From: CAMLQK01 sp035478775
GTDB lineage: Bacteria > Patescibacteriota > Saccharimonadia > Saccharimonadales > UBA4665
Direction of reading: 5' to 3'
Assembly: GCA_035478775.1 (NCBI GenBank)
Contig: DATIJG010000005.1
Location: 1 to 12,766 of the forward strand
DNA length: 12,766 nt
Shown here: piece after piece, positions 5,716 through 12,766 of the stretch
Layout of the letters: each line of letters starts with the position of its first letter
Position numbering within the stretch: the stretch's first letter is position 1
Notes under the pieces: generated by a model
The model's input: the letters and a program-made list of their open reading frames with translations, nothing else
The model's database searches: none
What the model was told of the DNA's origin: nothing
Translations under genes and position numbers: made by a program

Positions 5716-5723
5716 TACCTCGT

Positions 5724-7592
5724 ATGGATAGTAAAAAAACCTTTCGACCTAATAATAAAAAGGGTGGGTCTGGCCGCCGCGGCTTCCGGAACGTCGGATT
5801 CATCGCCCTGCTCGTCCTGTTTGCATTGATTGTTTTTGCAGCTTACGGGCAACCAAGCAGTACCAAAACCATCGACATCACCCAAGCAATTCAGCAATCT
5901 AACCACGGTGATTATAAAAAGATTGAGGTGAGTGGTAACGAGCTGCTTATTACTAAACAGGGCGACAGCCAGCCGAGCCTTAAAACCTATAAAGATCCCA
6001 ATGGCTCGCTAAAAGACGAGGGCTTTAACACTTCTAAAGTAGACGTTTCTTACAAGGCTGAATCACAATCTTCAACTTTGGAACAAGTTGGTTTTGCGGT
6101 GCTGCCCGTAGTGCTTATCAGCGTCATATTATTTATTATGCTGCGCAGCGCGCAAGGCCAAGGTAACCAGGCGCTTAGTTTTGGCAAGAGCCGTGCCCGG
6201 CTGTATGGCAACGAACGCGACAAAGTAACCTTTGGCAGTATTGCTGGTTCAGCTGAAGCCAAGCAAGACTTGCAAGAAGTTGTGGAATTTTTGAAATACC
6301 CTAAAAAGTTTGCGTCGCTCGGCGCACGCATCCCTAAAGGCGTGCTGTTGGTTGGCCCTCCTGGTACTGGCAAGACTATGCTGGCCCGTGCTGTAGCTGG
6401 CGAGGCGAATGTGCCATTCTTTAGTATTTCTGGTTCTGAATTTGTGGAAATGTTCGTAGGTGTCGGTGCTAGCCGTGTTCGTGATTTGTTCGCGAAAGCA
6501 AAAAAGAACGCGCCGTGCATTATCTTCGTAGATGAAATTGACGCTGTCGGACGCCGCCGCGGCTCCGGTATGGGCGGTGGCCACGATGAGCGTGAACAAA
6601 CGCTTAACCAAATTTTGGTTGAAATGGATGGTTTTGATCAAGGCCAGAACGTGATTGTGCTGGCAGCAACTAACCGTGCCGACGTGCTCGACCCCGCACT
6701 TTTGCGCCCTGGCCGGTTTGACCGCCGTGTTGACATTGGTTTGCCCGACCGGCCCGACCGCAAAGCTATTTTAGAAGTGCACTTTAAAAAGAAGCCACTT
6801 GCCGGTCACGTTGATCTTGACGCTTTAGCTGCAAAGTCGGCCGGCTCATCTGGCGCCGACCTGGCAAATATTGCCAATGAATCGGCAATTATCGCCGCCC
6901 GTCTCAACCACAAAGAAATCAACAACGATGATGTCACTGCTGCTTTCGAACGTGTTGCCATTGGGCCGGAGCGTAAGAGCAAGGTGATGAGCGATAAAGA
7001 AAAAGAGGTGAGCGCTTACCATGAGGCCGGACATGCCATCGTTGGCCACGTTTTACCTGACAGCGATTTAGTGCACAAAGTTACCATTATCCCGCGTGGT
7101 GGCACCGGCGGCGTGACATGGTTTATCCCACCTGAAGATAAAAGCTACCATTCAATCGTTGAATACAAAGATGTTTTGGCGCGTATGCTTGGCGGCCGCA
7201 TTGCCGAAGAAGTCATTTATGGCCGCGACCACGTTACAACTGGCGCCGGCAGTGACTTGCAAAAAGCTGCGGAACTTGCCCGCGACATGATCGTTAACCA
7301 GGGCATGGGCGACAAGCTCCGCAACCAGGTGTTCCATGTCGATGATGGCATGATGCTCGACAAGCTGGTGCATGAACGCGACTACTCGGAAGATACGGCT
7401 AAAGTTATCGACCAAGAGGTTGAAAAGCTCGTGACTGAAGCCGCCACACGCGCTCGCGCCGTTGTCAAAGTTAACATCGATAAGCTTACAGCGCTTAAAG
7501 AAAAACTGCTCGAAAAAGAAACGGTTGAGGCCGACGAAGTTAAAGAAGTCTTCAAGGGCGCTAAAATGCCCGAAGCCGCTGCTTTATACTAA
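5724..7592 (+). CDS. ftsH: ATP-dependent zinc metalloprotease FtsH
   Basis: FtsH is a membrane-anchored hexameric AAA+ protease that extracts and degrades damaged membrane proteins and selected soluble ones. The 622-residue product has two N-terminal membrane helices (about 24-41 and 122-140) around a short extracytoplasmic domain of about 80 residues. The AAA module follows: Walker A GPPGTGKT (211-218), pore loop F244-V-G, Walker B IIFVDEID (266-273) and a second region of homology with arginine fingers R328 and R331 in LRPGRFDRR. The peptidase has HEAGH (433-437) and a third zinc ligand at D511 (GAGSDLQKA). All key residues are intact and the length is normal. The basic, glycine-rich N-terminus (residues 2-22) is slightly longer than in E. 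coli. The gene follows tilS, has its own TATAAT, and ends in a strong terminator. Confidence 0.97.
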   Translation: MDSKKTFRPNNKKGGSGRRGFRNVGFIALLVLFALIVFAAYGQPSSTKTIDITQAIQQSNHGDYKKIEVSGNELLITKQGDSQPSLKTYKDPNGSLKDEGFNTSKVDVSYKAESQSSTLEQVGFAVLPVVLISVILFIMLRSAQGQGNQALSFGKSRARLYGNERDKVTFGSIAGSAEAKQDLQEVVEFLKYPKKFASLGARIPKGVLLVGPPGTGKTMLARAVAGEANVPFFSISGSEFVEMFVGVGASRVRDLFAKAKKNAPCIIFVDEIDAVGRRRGSGMGGGHDEREQTLNQILVEMDGFDQGQNVIVLAATNRADVLDPALLRPGRFDRRVDIGLPDRPDRKAILEVHFKKKPLAGHVDLDALAAKSAGSSGADLANIANESAIIAARLNHKEINNDDVTAAFERVAIGPERKSKVMSDKEKEVSAYHEAGHAIVGHVLPDSDLVHKVTIIPRGGTGGVTWFIPPEDKSYHSIVEYKDVLARMLGGRIAEEVIYGRDHVTTGAGSDLQKAAELARDMIVNQGMGDKLRNQVFHVDDGMMLDKLVHERDYSEDTAKVIDQEVEKLVTEAATRARAVVKVNIDKLTALKEKLLEKETVEADEVKEVFKGAKMPEAAALY

Positions 7593-7607
7593 ACAGCGAC
7601 CCCGGCT

Positions 7608-7644
7608 AAATCCACCTAGGTACACCAACCCAGGTGGATTTTTT
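7608..7644 (+). terminator. Strong intrinsic terminator after ftsH
   Basis: AAATCCACCT (7608-7617) pairs perfectly with AGGTGGATTT (7632-7641) around a 14-nt loop. The 3' arm runs into a T6 tract (7639-7644). It starts 15 bases past the ftsH stop and separates ftsH from murJ. Confidence 0.85.
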
Positions 7645-7702
7645 GTGCTGTAAAATTGCATTTTTATTGCCCATAGCGGTAGCCGTGTCCTGGCAAAAAG
7701 GG

Positions 7703-7708
7703 TATACT
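7703..7708 (+). promoter_or_regulatory. -10 element TATACT of murJ
   Basis: TATACT lies 27 bases before the ATG at 7736, giving a leader of about 20 bases with no Shine-Dalgarno site. An in-frame ATG at 7634 lies inside the ftsH terminator and upstream of this box, so it is rejected as the start. Confidence 0.45.
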
Positions 7709-7735
7709 AGCACCAGACCCTCACCAAAATCGCTC

Positions 7736-9337
7736 ATGCAGGAAAAAACCAAGGCAACACCCACTAAAAAGCGTATTTCCATAGGAAGCGCCGCAACCCT
7801 GTTAATAGCCACTGCGCTTGTTGGACAGGTGTTGGGTTTTTTGCGTACCCGTTTAGTGAACGCTAACTTTGACACCCTGGGCCCGCAAAGCACTGACGCC
7901 TATTTTGCTGCATTCACCATTCCAGATCTCTTCTTTTATACCTTGGCTGCCGGCGCTTTAGGTGTAGCATTTATGCCAGTGTTAGCAGAGCGGTTGCACC
8001 ACGGCAGTCGTAAAAGTATGTGGGAGCTTTCTTCGAGCTTGCTGAATTTACTGGGAATTATCATGATAGCTGTCGCAGTAGTTATCTTTGTATTTGCCCG
8101 CCCGCTTATCAGCCACATTGTGGCACCAAAGCTGACCCCTCCACAACTTCATAACGCTGTGGCAATTATGCGTTTACTCTGTTTAAATCCACTTTTGTTC
8201 ACCATCTCGGGTGTGCTTTCCAGCACACAACAAACACTTGGTCGGTTTTTCTTTTATGCCATAGCGCCACTGTTTTATAATACCTCAATTATCTTAAGTA
8301 TCTATATTTTTAGGCACTCGAGTATCGGTTTGGTGGGCCTTGGCATAGGGGCTGCAGTGGGTGCTATTTTGCAGCTTTTAGTGGTATGCATGGGGTTATT
8401 TAATACCCGTTTTTACTGGACACCGCGCATTTTATGGAAAAGCCCTGGCTTTAGGACAATTTTAGGTAACCTGCCGCCGCGCTCGCTCGACCAAGGCATC
8501 GACCAAGTGCAAAGTGTTGTCGAAGTGAACCTAGCAAGCCGCTTGGGAACAGGAACGGTAACAAATTACAGCAATGCCTATACCTTGCATACTGCGCCTA
8601 TTTTGCTATTTGGCACAGCTATTTCTACGGCTGCGTTCCCACAGCTTAACCGGCGCTTAGTCGCGGGTCGCCCTGATCTGTTCCGAAAAGACTTCTTGAA
8701 AATCTTGCGTTTTATGATTTGGATCGCGATGCCGGTAGTAATCATTTGTTTCTTCACTCGTGGATATTTGGCGCGAGCGATTTTTGCCAAAGGCTCGACA
8801 GAGATTGCGCTTATTTTCGGGTTCTTAACTGTCGCAATCTTTTTCCGTACCATTTATGCGATTATTTCACGCTGGTTTTACGCCCAAAAAGATAGCAAAA
8901 CCCCGCTATTTGTATCGGTATTTACTATCGCGCTCAACGTTTGTTTGGCGGCGTACTTGGCACGGCCGGCGACGTACGGCGCAGCAGGTTTGGCGATGGC
9001 GCAATCAATTGTGGCTGCAGTCGAAGTTCTTATTCTGTCTACAATCATGTTGATCCGCGATCGAAAGCTTTTCGATGCGAAGTTTTGGGGGGGTGTTCTT
9101 CGTATTGTGTCGGTGTCGGGTTTCAGCCTGCTCACTGCCCTCATCGCAGTTTCATATTTGCCTCTTGGCATAAATGATGTTGGTTTTATTACGCTTGGCA
9201 CTAAATTCGCATGGATCACTGGGCTTACCATGCTTGTGCACGTCTTAGTATCGGGCTTGTTCGGGCTCGACGAAGTAAAGCCAGTTTTTGCCTGGTTACG
9301 CCGCGTTATTTTGCGCCCGATTAAACTTCAATATTAA
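7736..9337 (+). CDS. murJ: Lipid II flippase MurJ (MviN family)
   Basis: MurJ moves the peptidoglycan precursor lipid II across the cytoplasmic membrane. The 533-residue product is highly hydrophobic with about 13-14 predicted membrane segments. Family landmarks: the first helix ending in GFLRTRLV (34-41, with R37 and R39 as the basic pair expected in the central cavity), then TDAYFAAFTIPDLFF (53-67) and AAGALGVAFMPVL (71-83). Further on come SGVLSSTQQTLGRF and, mid-protein, PPRSLDQGIDQVQ followed by SRLGTGTVTNYSNAY, the usual helix-7/8 region of the family. An Arg/Lys-rich tail ends the protein. It stands alone between the ftsH terminator and a convergent unknown gene. The family assignment is strong; distinction from other MOP-superfamily exporters rests on the N-terminal motifs. 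Confidence 0.93.
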   Translation: MQEKTKATPTKKRISIGSAATLLIATALVGQVLGFLRTRLVNANFDTLGPQSTDAYFAAFTIPDLFFYTLAAGALGVAFMPVLAERLHHGSRKSMWELSSSLLNLLGIIMIAVAVVIFVFARPLISHIVAPKLTPPQLHNAVAIMRLLCLNPLLFTISGVLSSTQQTLGRFFFYAIAPLFYNTSIILSIYIFRHSSIGLVGLGIGAAVGAILQLLVVCMGLFNTRFYWTPRILWKSPGFRTILGNLPPRSLDQGIDQVQSVVEVNLASRLGTGTVTNYSNAYTLHTAPILLFGTAISTAAFPQLNRRLVAGRPDLFRKDFLKILRFMIWIAMPVVIICFFTRGYLARAIFAKGSTEIALIFGFLTVAIFFRTIYAIISRWFYAQKDSKTPLFVSVFTIALNVCLAAYLARPATYGAAGLAMAQSIVAAVEVLILSTIMLIRDRKLFDAKFWGGVLRIVSVSGFSLLTALIAVSYLPLGINDVGFITLGTKFAWITGLTMLVHVLVSGLFGLDEVKPVFAWLRRVILRPIKLQY

Positions 9338-9338
9338 A

Positions 9339-9368
9339 GTGCTTCTCGGAATTGCAAAACAGAAGTAC
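9339..9368. repeat. Hairpin between the convergent murJ and unknown gene
   Basis: GTGCTTCT (9339-9346) and AGAAGTAC (9361-9368) form an 8-bp stem with one G-U pair and a 14-nt loop, lying directly after the murJ stop. No U-run follows on the plus strand. It may mark the shared 3' end. Confidence 0.35.
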
Positions 9369-9387
9369 AAGAACAAAATAGGTACTG

Positions 9388-9690
9388 TTAGCTGGTGGTG
9401 CAAAGCCGGACGGTCACTTTGCAAGGAGTGTCTTGAAAGTTCTGAAAATGGTATGTAAGTTTGTACTCACCAGCTTCGTGCACCCGCACTAGTGAAGTGT
9501 TGATGACGCTTGCGCGAGGTTGCACCTCAATGTGAAAGCTCGGCTCAGGATAGCTATCTTCGTAAATACCAACAACCATGCTAGTCATTTCACCGGAATC
9601 GACAAATACGCGTCCGATGATATCTGAGCCAGTCTCACGGGATACAGGGCCATAAGGCACTCTTGCTGTTTTACTTACAATAGTTTGCAT
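9388..9690 (-). CDS. Small protein of unknown function, beta-rich
   Basis: A 100-residue protein I do not recognise. Hydropathy and composition suggest alternating beta strands (IIGRVFVDSG, SMVVGIYED, SFHIEVQPR, YKLTYHFQNF, CKVTVRLC) with a turn EAGEYKLTY, reminiscent of a small immunoglobulin-like or jelly-roll beta sandwich; this is only a shape impression. It has no signal peptide, membrane segment or cysteine pair pattern beyond two late cysteines. The start is well supported by TAGGAGGG (9697-9704 on the minus strand) six bases upstream, the best Shine-Dalgarno site in the window. It converges on murJ and diverges from the methyltransferase gene. The strong translation signal suggests real and perhaps abundant expression. 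Candidate roles cannot be named from sequence alone. Confidence 0.7.
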   Translation of the reverse strand: MQTIVSKTARVPYGPVSRETGSDIIGRVFVDSGEMTSMVVGIYEDSYPEPSFHIEVQPRASVINTSLVRVHEAGEYKLTYHFQNFQDTPCKVTVRLCTTS

Positions 9691-9696
9691 GCTTCA

Positions 9697-9719
9697 CCCT
9701 CCTAAGTTAACTTATAACA
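9697..9719 (-). promoter_or_regulatory. Extended -10 promoter and strong Shine-Dalgarno site of the unknown gene
   Basis: On the minus strand TGT plus TATAAG (9711-9719) forms an extended -10. Six bases after it comes TAGGAGGG (9697-9704), six bases before the ATG. A start point about seven bases past the -10 would fall inside or next to the Shine-Dalgarno, so the true -10 may be further upstream. Confidence 0.4.
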
Positions 9720-9801
9720 ATCCGTGCCTTAGTATGCCGTCAAATAAATGTGCTTATATGCATTAGGTGCCAATATTAGGTTGAAAACGTCTTGACTACC
9801 T

Positions 9802-9816
9802 GTTACCCTATGTAAC
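9802..9816. repeat. Inverted repeat GTTAC-N5-GTAAC, possible operator
   Basis: A perfect 5-bp inverted repeat with a 5-bp spacer lies in the divergent region upstream of the helix-turn-helix/methyltransferase gene, just after a TTGACT -35-like hexamer (9792-9797). It could be a regulator site, possibly autoregulatory. Short repeats of this size also occur by chance. Confidence 0.3.
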
Positions 9817-9863
9817 TATGGAGTGAAGCGAAAGCGTAGCCCTATTGGCTGCTCTTTGATGAT

Positions 9864-9885
9864 ACATGCCTTTTTCGGAACATGT
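9864..9885. repeat. Inverted repeat ACATG-N12-CATGT upstream of the methyltransferase gene
   Basis: ACATG (9864-9868) and CATGT (9881-9885) form a perfect 5-bp inverted repeat 24 bases before the chosen ATG at 9910. With the repeat at 9802 it makes the 219-bp divergent gap look regulatory. No riboswitch was recognised there. Confidence 0.25.
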
Positions 9886-9909
9886 CAAATAATTATTACA
9901 ACCATCTGG

Positions 9910-11130
9910 ATGAAGTATTTTAAGAACACTGAGCTTGCACGTTTGTACCATGTTTCAGAGAAATCGATTCGTAATTGGATCGCTGCCGCTGCCGCTAACC
10001 CTGATAAATCTTCGCTGAGTTTGTATGAACATCGAGGGCGGCTCTATATAGCTAATACCTCGAATAATATAGCAGTTATTGAAGAGTTGGTGGCGCATGG
10101 TAAGAAATTCAAAAATAACAGAGGCCGCCGTACGCTCCGTCCAAAACCAGAGTTGTATTCGTGCTACTCTGCCAAACATATTGTTGATATTCTCACGAAT
10201 ATTGATATACATAGCGAAATTCCGTTGCAATATAGTTATTTCAATGGTGGCGCTAAGGAGTGGAGCACGTACGCCCAGCGTTTGTCACAGGAACAGACGC
10301 CCAATATGCTCACTAGCACGGTTGAACTACTCGGCCTAAGCAATGATTATATCCAACGACTGGTCCGGTTAAAAAACCATGTATCAGTGATTGACCTTGG
10401 GCAAGGCGACGCGTCACCGGCGCGCGATCTTTTAAATGGCTTATCCCAGAGCGGCAAGCTGAAACGCTACGTTGCGATTGACTTTAGCAAAGATATGATG
10501 AAGATCGCCGAGAACAATGTTCGCACATGGGTTGGTGACGTACCAGTGCAAACTTACGAACGTGACCTCAGCTACGACCGTTTTGACGATGTGCTCAAGC
10601 ATGGCGCATACAATACGGATTTTGCCAGTTCTGTGAACCTTATTTTATTGCTGGGCGGCACGCTGACAAACTTTCCAAGCCCAGTGAACGCGCTTCGTAA
10701 CATTAACGCAAGCATGGGCCGCAACGACGTTCTCATATATTGTCTCAAGCTCGATACCCTCTCGTCGCGCCGCTTTTTTGACTTTGCCAACACCGGCCAG
10801 CCGCTTTCAAGCCGACATTCCATGCTTTTAGAGCTGCTCAATATTGATAGTTCAATGTACGATGTCGAGCAGCTTTACGACCAAGAAAATAAATGTCGCG
10901 TCATCCGCGTGAAGCTTAAAATAGACATCACTCTGGAAGTCGAGGTTGAAGGCATGCTGCGTAGTTTGGATTTACATAAAGACCAGCGCATTCTAATCTG
11001 GCGTTATTGGCACCAGACCGCGATGGATGTGTTGGGTGAATTCGATCAAAATGGGTTTGACTTGTTGCAAGCCACCCTCACCGAAGATAAAGAATACTTG
11101 TTACTTATTGCCAAAGCGGGGACAGCCTAG
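9910..11130 (+). CDS. Helix-turn-helix/EgtD-like (Methyltransf_33) SAM-dependent methyltransferase fusion
   Basis: A 406-residue two-part protein. Residues 1-25 (KYFKNTELARLYHVSEKSIR, then NWI) form a clear helix-turn-helix of MerR/excisionase type, followed by a basic linker (KKFKNNRGRRTLRPK). From about residue 110 comes a Rossmann methyltransferase: motif I VIDLGQGDAS (160-169), the acidic end of strand 2 in YVAIDFS (187-193), and LLLGGTLTNF (246-255). This matches the histidine N-alpha-methyltransferase (EgtD/Methyltransf_33) layout, where a LGSTIGNF-like string is typical. EgtD trimethylates histidine for ergothioneine, but no ergothioneine genes are nearby, so the substrate is unknown. 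I prefer the ATG at 9910 because it puts the HTH at the N-terminus; a GTG at 9823 would add 29 residues that do not look like part of the domain. The protein could be a DNA-binding enzyme or a regulator that senses SAM. Confidence 0.75.
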   Translation: MKYFKNTELARLYHVSEKSIRNWIAAAAANPDKSSLSLYEHRGRLYIANTSNNIAVIEELVAHGKKFKNNRGRRTLRPKPELYSCYSAKHIVDILTNIDIHSEIPLQYSYFNGGAKEWSTYAQRLSQEQTPNMLTSTVELLGLSNDYIQRLVRLKNHVSVIDLGQGDASPARDLLNGLSQSGKLKRYVAIDFSKDMMKIAENNVRTWVGDVPVQTYERDLSYDRFDDVLKHGAYNTDFASSVNLILLLGGTLTNFPSPVNALRNINASMGRNDVLIYCLKLDTLSSRRFFDFANTGQPLSSRHSMLLELLNIDSSMYDVEQLYDQENKCRVIRVKLKIDITLEVEVEGMLRSLDLHKDQRILIWRYWHQTAMDVLGEFDQNGFDLLQATLTEDKEYLLLIAKAGTA

Positions 11131-11205
11131 TTTTCAAGCTTGTAGTGCGCATTATTGTACGCAAGCCTAGCCAAAAGGTTGCGCCTATTAACAGAGGCGG
11201 AAAGC

Positions 11206-11214
11206 TGGTATAAT
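11206..11214 (+). promoter_or_regulatory. Perfect extended -10 (TGGTATAAT) of lepA, leaderless arrangement
   Basis: TGG plus TATAAT matches the extended -10 consensus. It ends eight bases before the ATG at 11223, with no Shine-Dalgarno between. A CGCCT/AGGCG hairpin (11182-11199) lies just upstream, without a U-run. Confidence 0.65.
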
Positions 11215-11222
11215 GTACATCA

Positions 11223-12766
11223 ATGAATCAAACCAATATTCGTAACTTTTGTATTATTGCGCACATCGACCACGGTAAAAGCACGCTGGCCGATCGCTTG
11301 CTGGAACTTACCGGCACCGTTGAAAAGCGCCAAATGAAAGAGCAGCTGCTCGACCGCATGGATCTAGAGCGCGAGCGCGGTATTACTATTAAACTGCAGC
11401 CGGTCCGCATGGAATACAAAGGTTTTGAGCTGAACTTAATCGACACCCCGGGCCATGTTGATTTTAGCTACGAAGTGTCGCGGAGCTTAGCGGCGTGTGA
11501 AGGTGCGATTTTGGTGGTCGACGCTACCCAGGGTATGCAGGCGCAAACGCTCGCCAACGTTTATTTGGCAATGGCCGCCGATCTCACCATTATCCCCGTG
11601 CTAAACAAGATTGATTTGCCAGCCGCCGACGTTACGCGCGTAAGCAAAGAGATTATAAGTTTGCTTGGCTGCAAACCAGAAGACATTTTGCACATTTCGG
11701 CCAAAACCGGGCAGGGCGTCGGATCAGTTTTAGAGCGGGTAATCCGCGACGTCCCACAGCCAAAAGGTGAAGCCGGCAAAGCTACCCGGGCGCTCATTTT
11801 TGACAGTTATTACGACGATTATCGCGGTGTGGTGTTGTATGTACGGGTAGTTGACGGCGAGATCGCCAAAGGTGCACATATTAAAATGATTGCCACCGGC
11901 GCCCAAGGCTTGGCGCTTGAAGTCGGCGCGCTGAAGCCTGATATGACACCGAACGCCGCCATTAAAACCGGCGAGATCGGCTACATTGTAACCAATCTAC
12001 GCAGCACGCGCGAAGCTCGCGTGGGCGACACGGTCACTCTTGAAACGACGGCTGGTGTTATGTCATTGCCGGGCTACCAGGATGTAAAACCGTTCGTGTA
12101 TGCTGGTTTTTTCCCTGAAAGCAACGAATACTATCAGGAACTGAAAGATGCGGTTGAAAAACTTAGTTTAAGCGATTCGGCGCTGCAATTTGAACCGGAA
12201 AATTCGCCGGTTTTGGGTTTTGGCGTGCGCATCGGCTTTTTGGGACTGCTGCACATGGACATCGTGCGCGAGCGCTTGGAACGCGAGTATAACCTTGACT
12301 TAGTGGTTACAAATCCTTCGACCGACTATCAGGTAACATTAAATAGCGGCGAAGAGCTAGATATTAAAAGTGCTGCCGATTTGCCCGACCCTGCCAAAAT
12401 TTCAGAAATACGTGAACCCTGGATTAAGGGAGAAATTGTGGTTCCCCAAGACTACGTCGGCGCGGTTATCCAACTTATTTCAACCAAACGCGGTTTGCAA
12501 ACAAACCTCAGCTACATTGATGAGCGTACACTAGTGAGTTTTGAGGCGCCGCTCGCCAACTTACTGACTGATTTTTACGACCAGCTTAAAAGCCTGACTT
12601 CCGGCTATGGTTCGTTCAACTACGAACTGGCCGATTACCGTGCCGAAGATTTAGTGCGTCTCGACTTTTATGTGGCCGGTGAACGGGTTGATGCTTTGGC
12701 GATTATGGTACATCGCAGCGAAGCCGAGCGGATGGGCCGCGAAATCGTCAAAAAACTGAAAGAAGT
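11223..12766 (+). CDS. lepA: Elongation factor 4 (LepA), 3' truncated by the window edge
   Basis: LepA/EF-4 is a ribosome-associated GTPase linked to translation initiation fidelity and back-translocation. The visible 514 residues contain the G1 motif AHIDHGKST (about 13-21), the switch I sequence ERERGITIK, DTPGHVDF (switch II), NKID (G4) and SAKTG (G5). EF-G-like domains follow: the KPFVYAGFFP motif, GFGVRIGFLGLLHMDIV typical of domain III/IV in LepA, and RLEREYNLDLVVT. The frame reaches the window end without a stop, leaving roughly the last 85 residues, including the LepA-specific C-terminal domain, unseen. The start ATG follows a TGGTATAAT promoter by eight bases. The gene lies 92 bp after the methyltransferase gene. 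No unusual residue was found in the GTPase motifs. Confidence 0.97.
   Translation, partial: MNQTNIRNFCIIAHIDHGKSTLADRLLELTGTVEKRQMKEQLLDRMDLERERGITIKLQPVRMEYKGFELNLIDTPGHVDFSYEVSRSLAACEGAILVVDATQGMQAQTLANVYLAMAADLTIIPVLNKIDLPAADVTRVSKEIISLLGCKPEDILHISAKTGQGVGSVLERVIRDVPQPKGEAGKATRALIFDSYYDDYRGVVLYVRVVDGEIAKGAHIKMIATGAQGLALEVGALKPDMTPNAAIKTGEIGYIVTNLRSTREARVGDTVTLETTAGVMSLPGYQDVKPFVYAGFFPESNEYYQELKDAVEKLSLSDSALQFEPENSPVLGFGVRIGFLGLLHMDIVRERLEREYNLDLVVTNPSTDYQVTLNSGEELDIKSAADLPDPAKISEIREPWIKGEIVVPQDYVGAVIQLISTKRGLQTNLSYIDERTLVSFEAPLANLLTDFYDQLKSLTSGYGSFNYELADYRAEDLVRLDFYVAGERVDALAIMVHRSEAERMGREIVKKLKE

Noticed and set aside
5324..5803. 159-codon minus-strand open frame
   Set aside because: It lies antisense to well-supported tilS and ftsH, has no promoter or family likeness, and is a by-product of their codon use.
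7634..7735. Longer MurJ start at the ATG at 7634
   Set aside because: This ATG lies inside the ftsH terminator stem and upstream of the TATACT box. The extra 34 residues do not match the family, which begins near the first membrane helix.
9823..9909. GTG start adding 29 residues to the HTH-methyltransferase
   Set aside because: The extra segment does not resemble the domain, and the HTH fits best directly at the N-terminus from the ATG at 9910; the GTG cannot be fully excluded.
1..12766. UGA reassigned to glycine or tryptophan
   Set aside because: No in-frame UGA occurs in any recognised gene and all families reach normal lengths under the standard code; only the lack of TGA stops remains notable.

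Overview
This window looks like the edge of an accessory toxin/immunity island next to core genes. The likely source is a small-genome bacterium, possibly Candidatus Saccharibacteria or another Patescibacteria/CPR lineage. That placement is inference. It rests on core genes (tilS, ftsH, lepA) whose TATAAT boxes lie only 6-8 nt upstream of the start codon with no Shine-Dalgarno site, on a minimal TilS, and on a methyltransferase with an N-terminal helix-turn-helix of a kind I associate with that group. The standard code fits every gene. All 12 stop codons seen are TAA or TAG, never TGA.

Layout. (1) 1-1785: the 3' part of a large Rhs/YD-repeat protein whose C-terminal tip is a NucA/NucB-type DNase, so a polymorphic toxin. 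(2) 1789-4442: six small genes in mixed orientation that resemble families found in polymorphic-toxin immunity arrays: DUF2625 (-), CPCC zinc-ribbon (+), Imm26-like (+), RraB-like (-), ankyrin (+) and a second Imm26-like (+). (3) 4506-4582: a tRNA-Met(CAU) on the minus strand with its own promoter and terminator, marking the boundary between island and core. (4) 4803-9337: tilS, ftsH and murJ, all on the plus strand, each with its own apparent promoter; a strong intrinsic terminator follows ftsH. (5) 9388-9690: a 100-residue gene of unknown function on the minus strand with a strong Shine-Dalgarno site. (6) 9910-11130: a helix-turn-helix/EgtD-like (Methyltransf_33) methyltransferase fusion. 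(7) 11223 to the window end: lepA (EF-4), truncated by the edge.

How the parts work together. The Rhs shell would carry and release the nuclease tip. At least one of the small downstream genes is expected to protect the producer or its kin; the others may be immunity genes to rivals' toxins, kept after earlier tip exchanges. The core block serves unrelated housekeeping: lysidine tRNA modification, membrane proteolysis, lipid II flipping and ribosome-associated GTPase activity. The most notable points are an Rhs-nuclease island in a probable CPR genome, the lack of an obvious same-strand cognate immunity gene, the apparently leaderless core promoters, and a 30-bp gap that seems to hold two back-to-back promoters.
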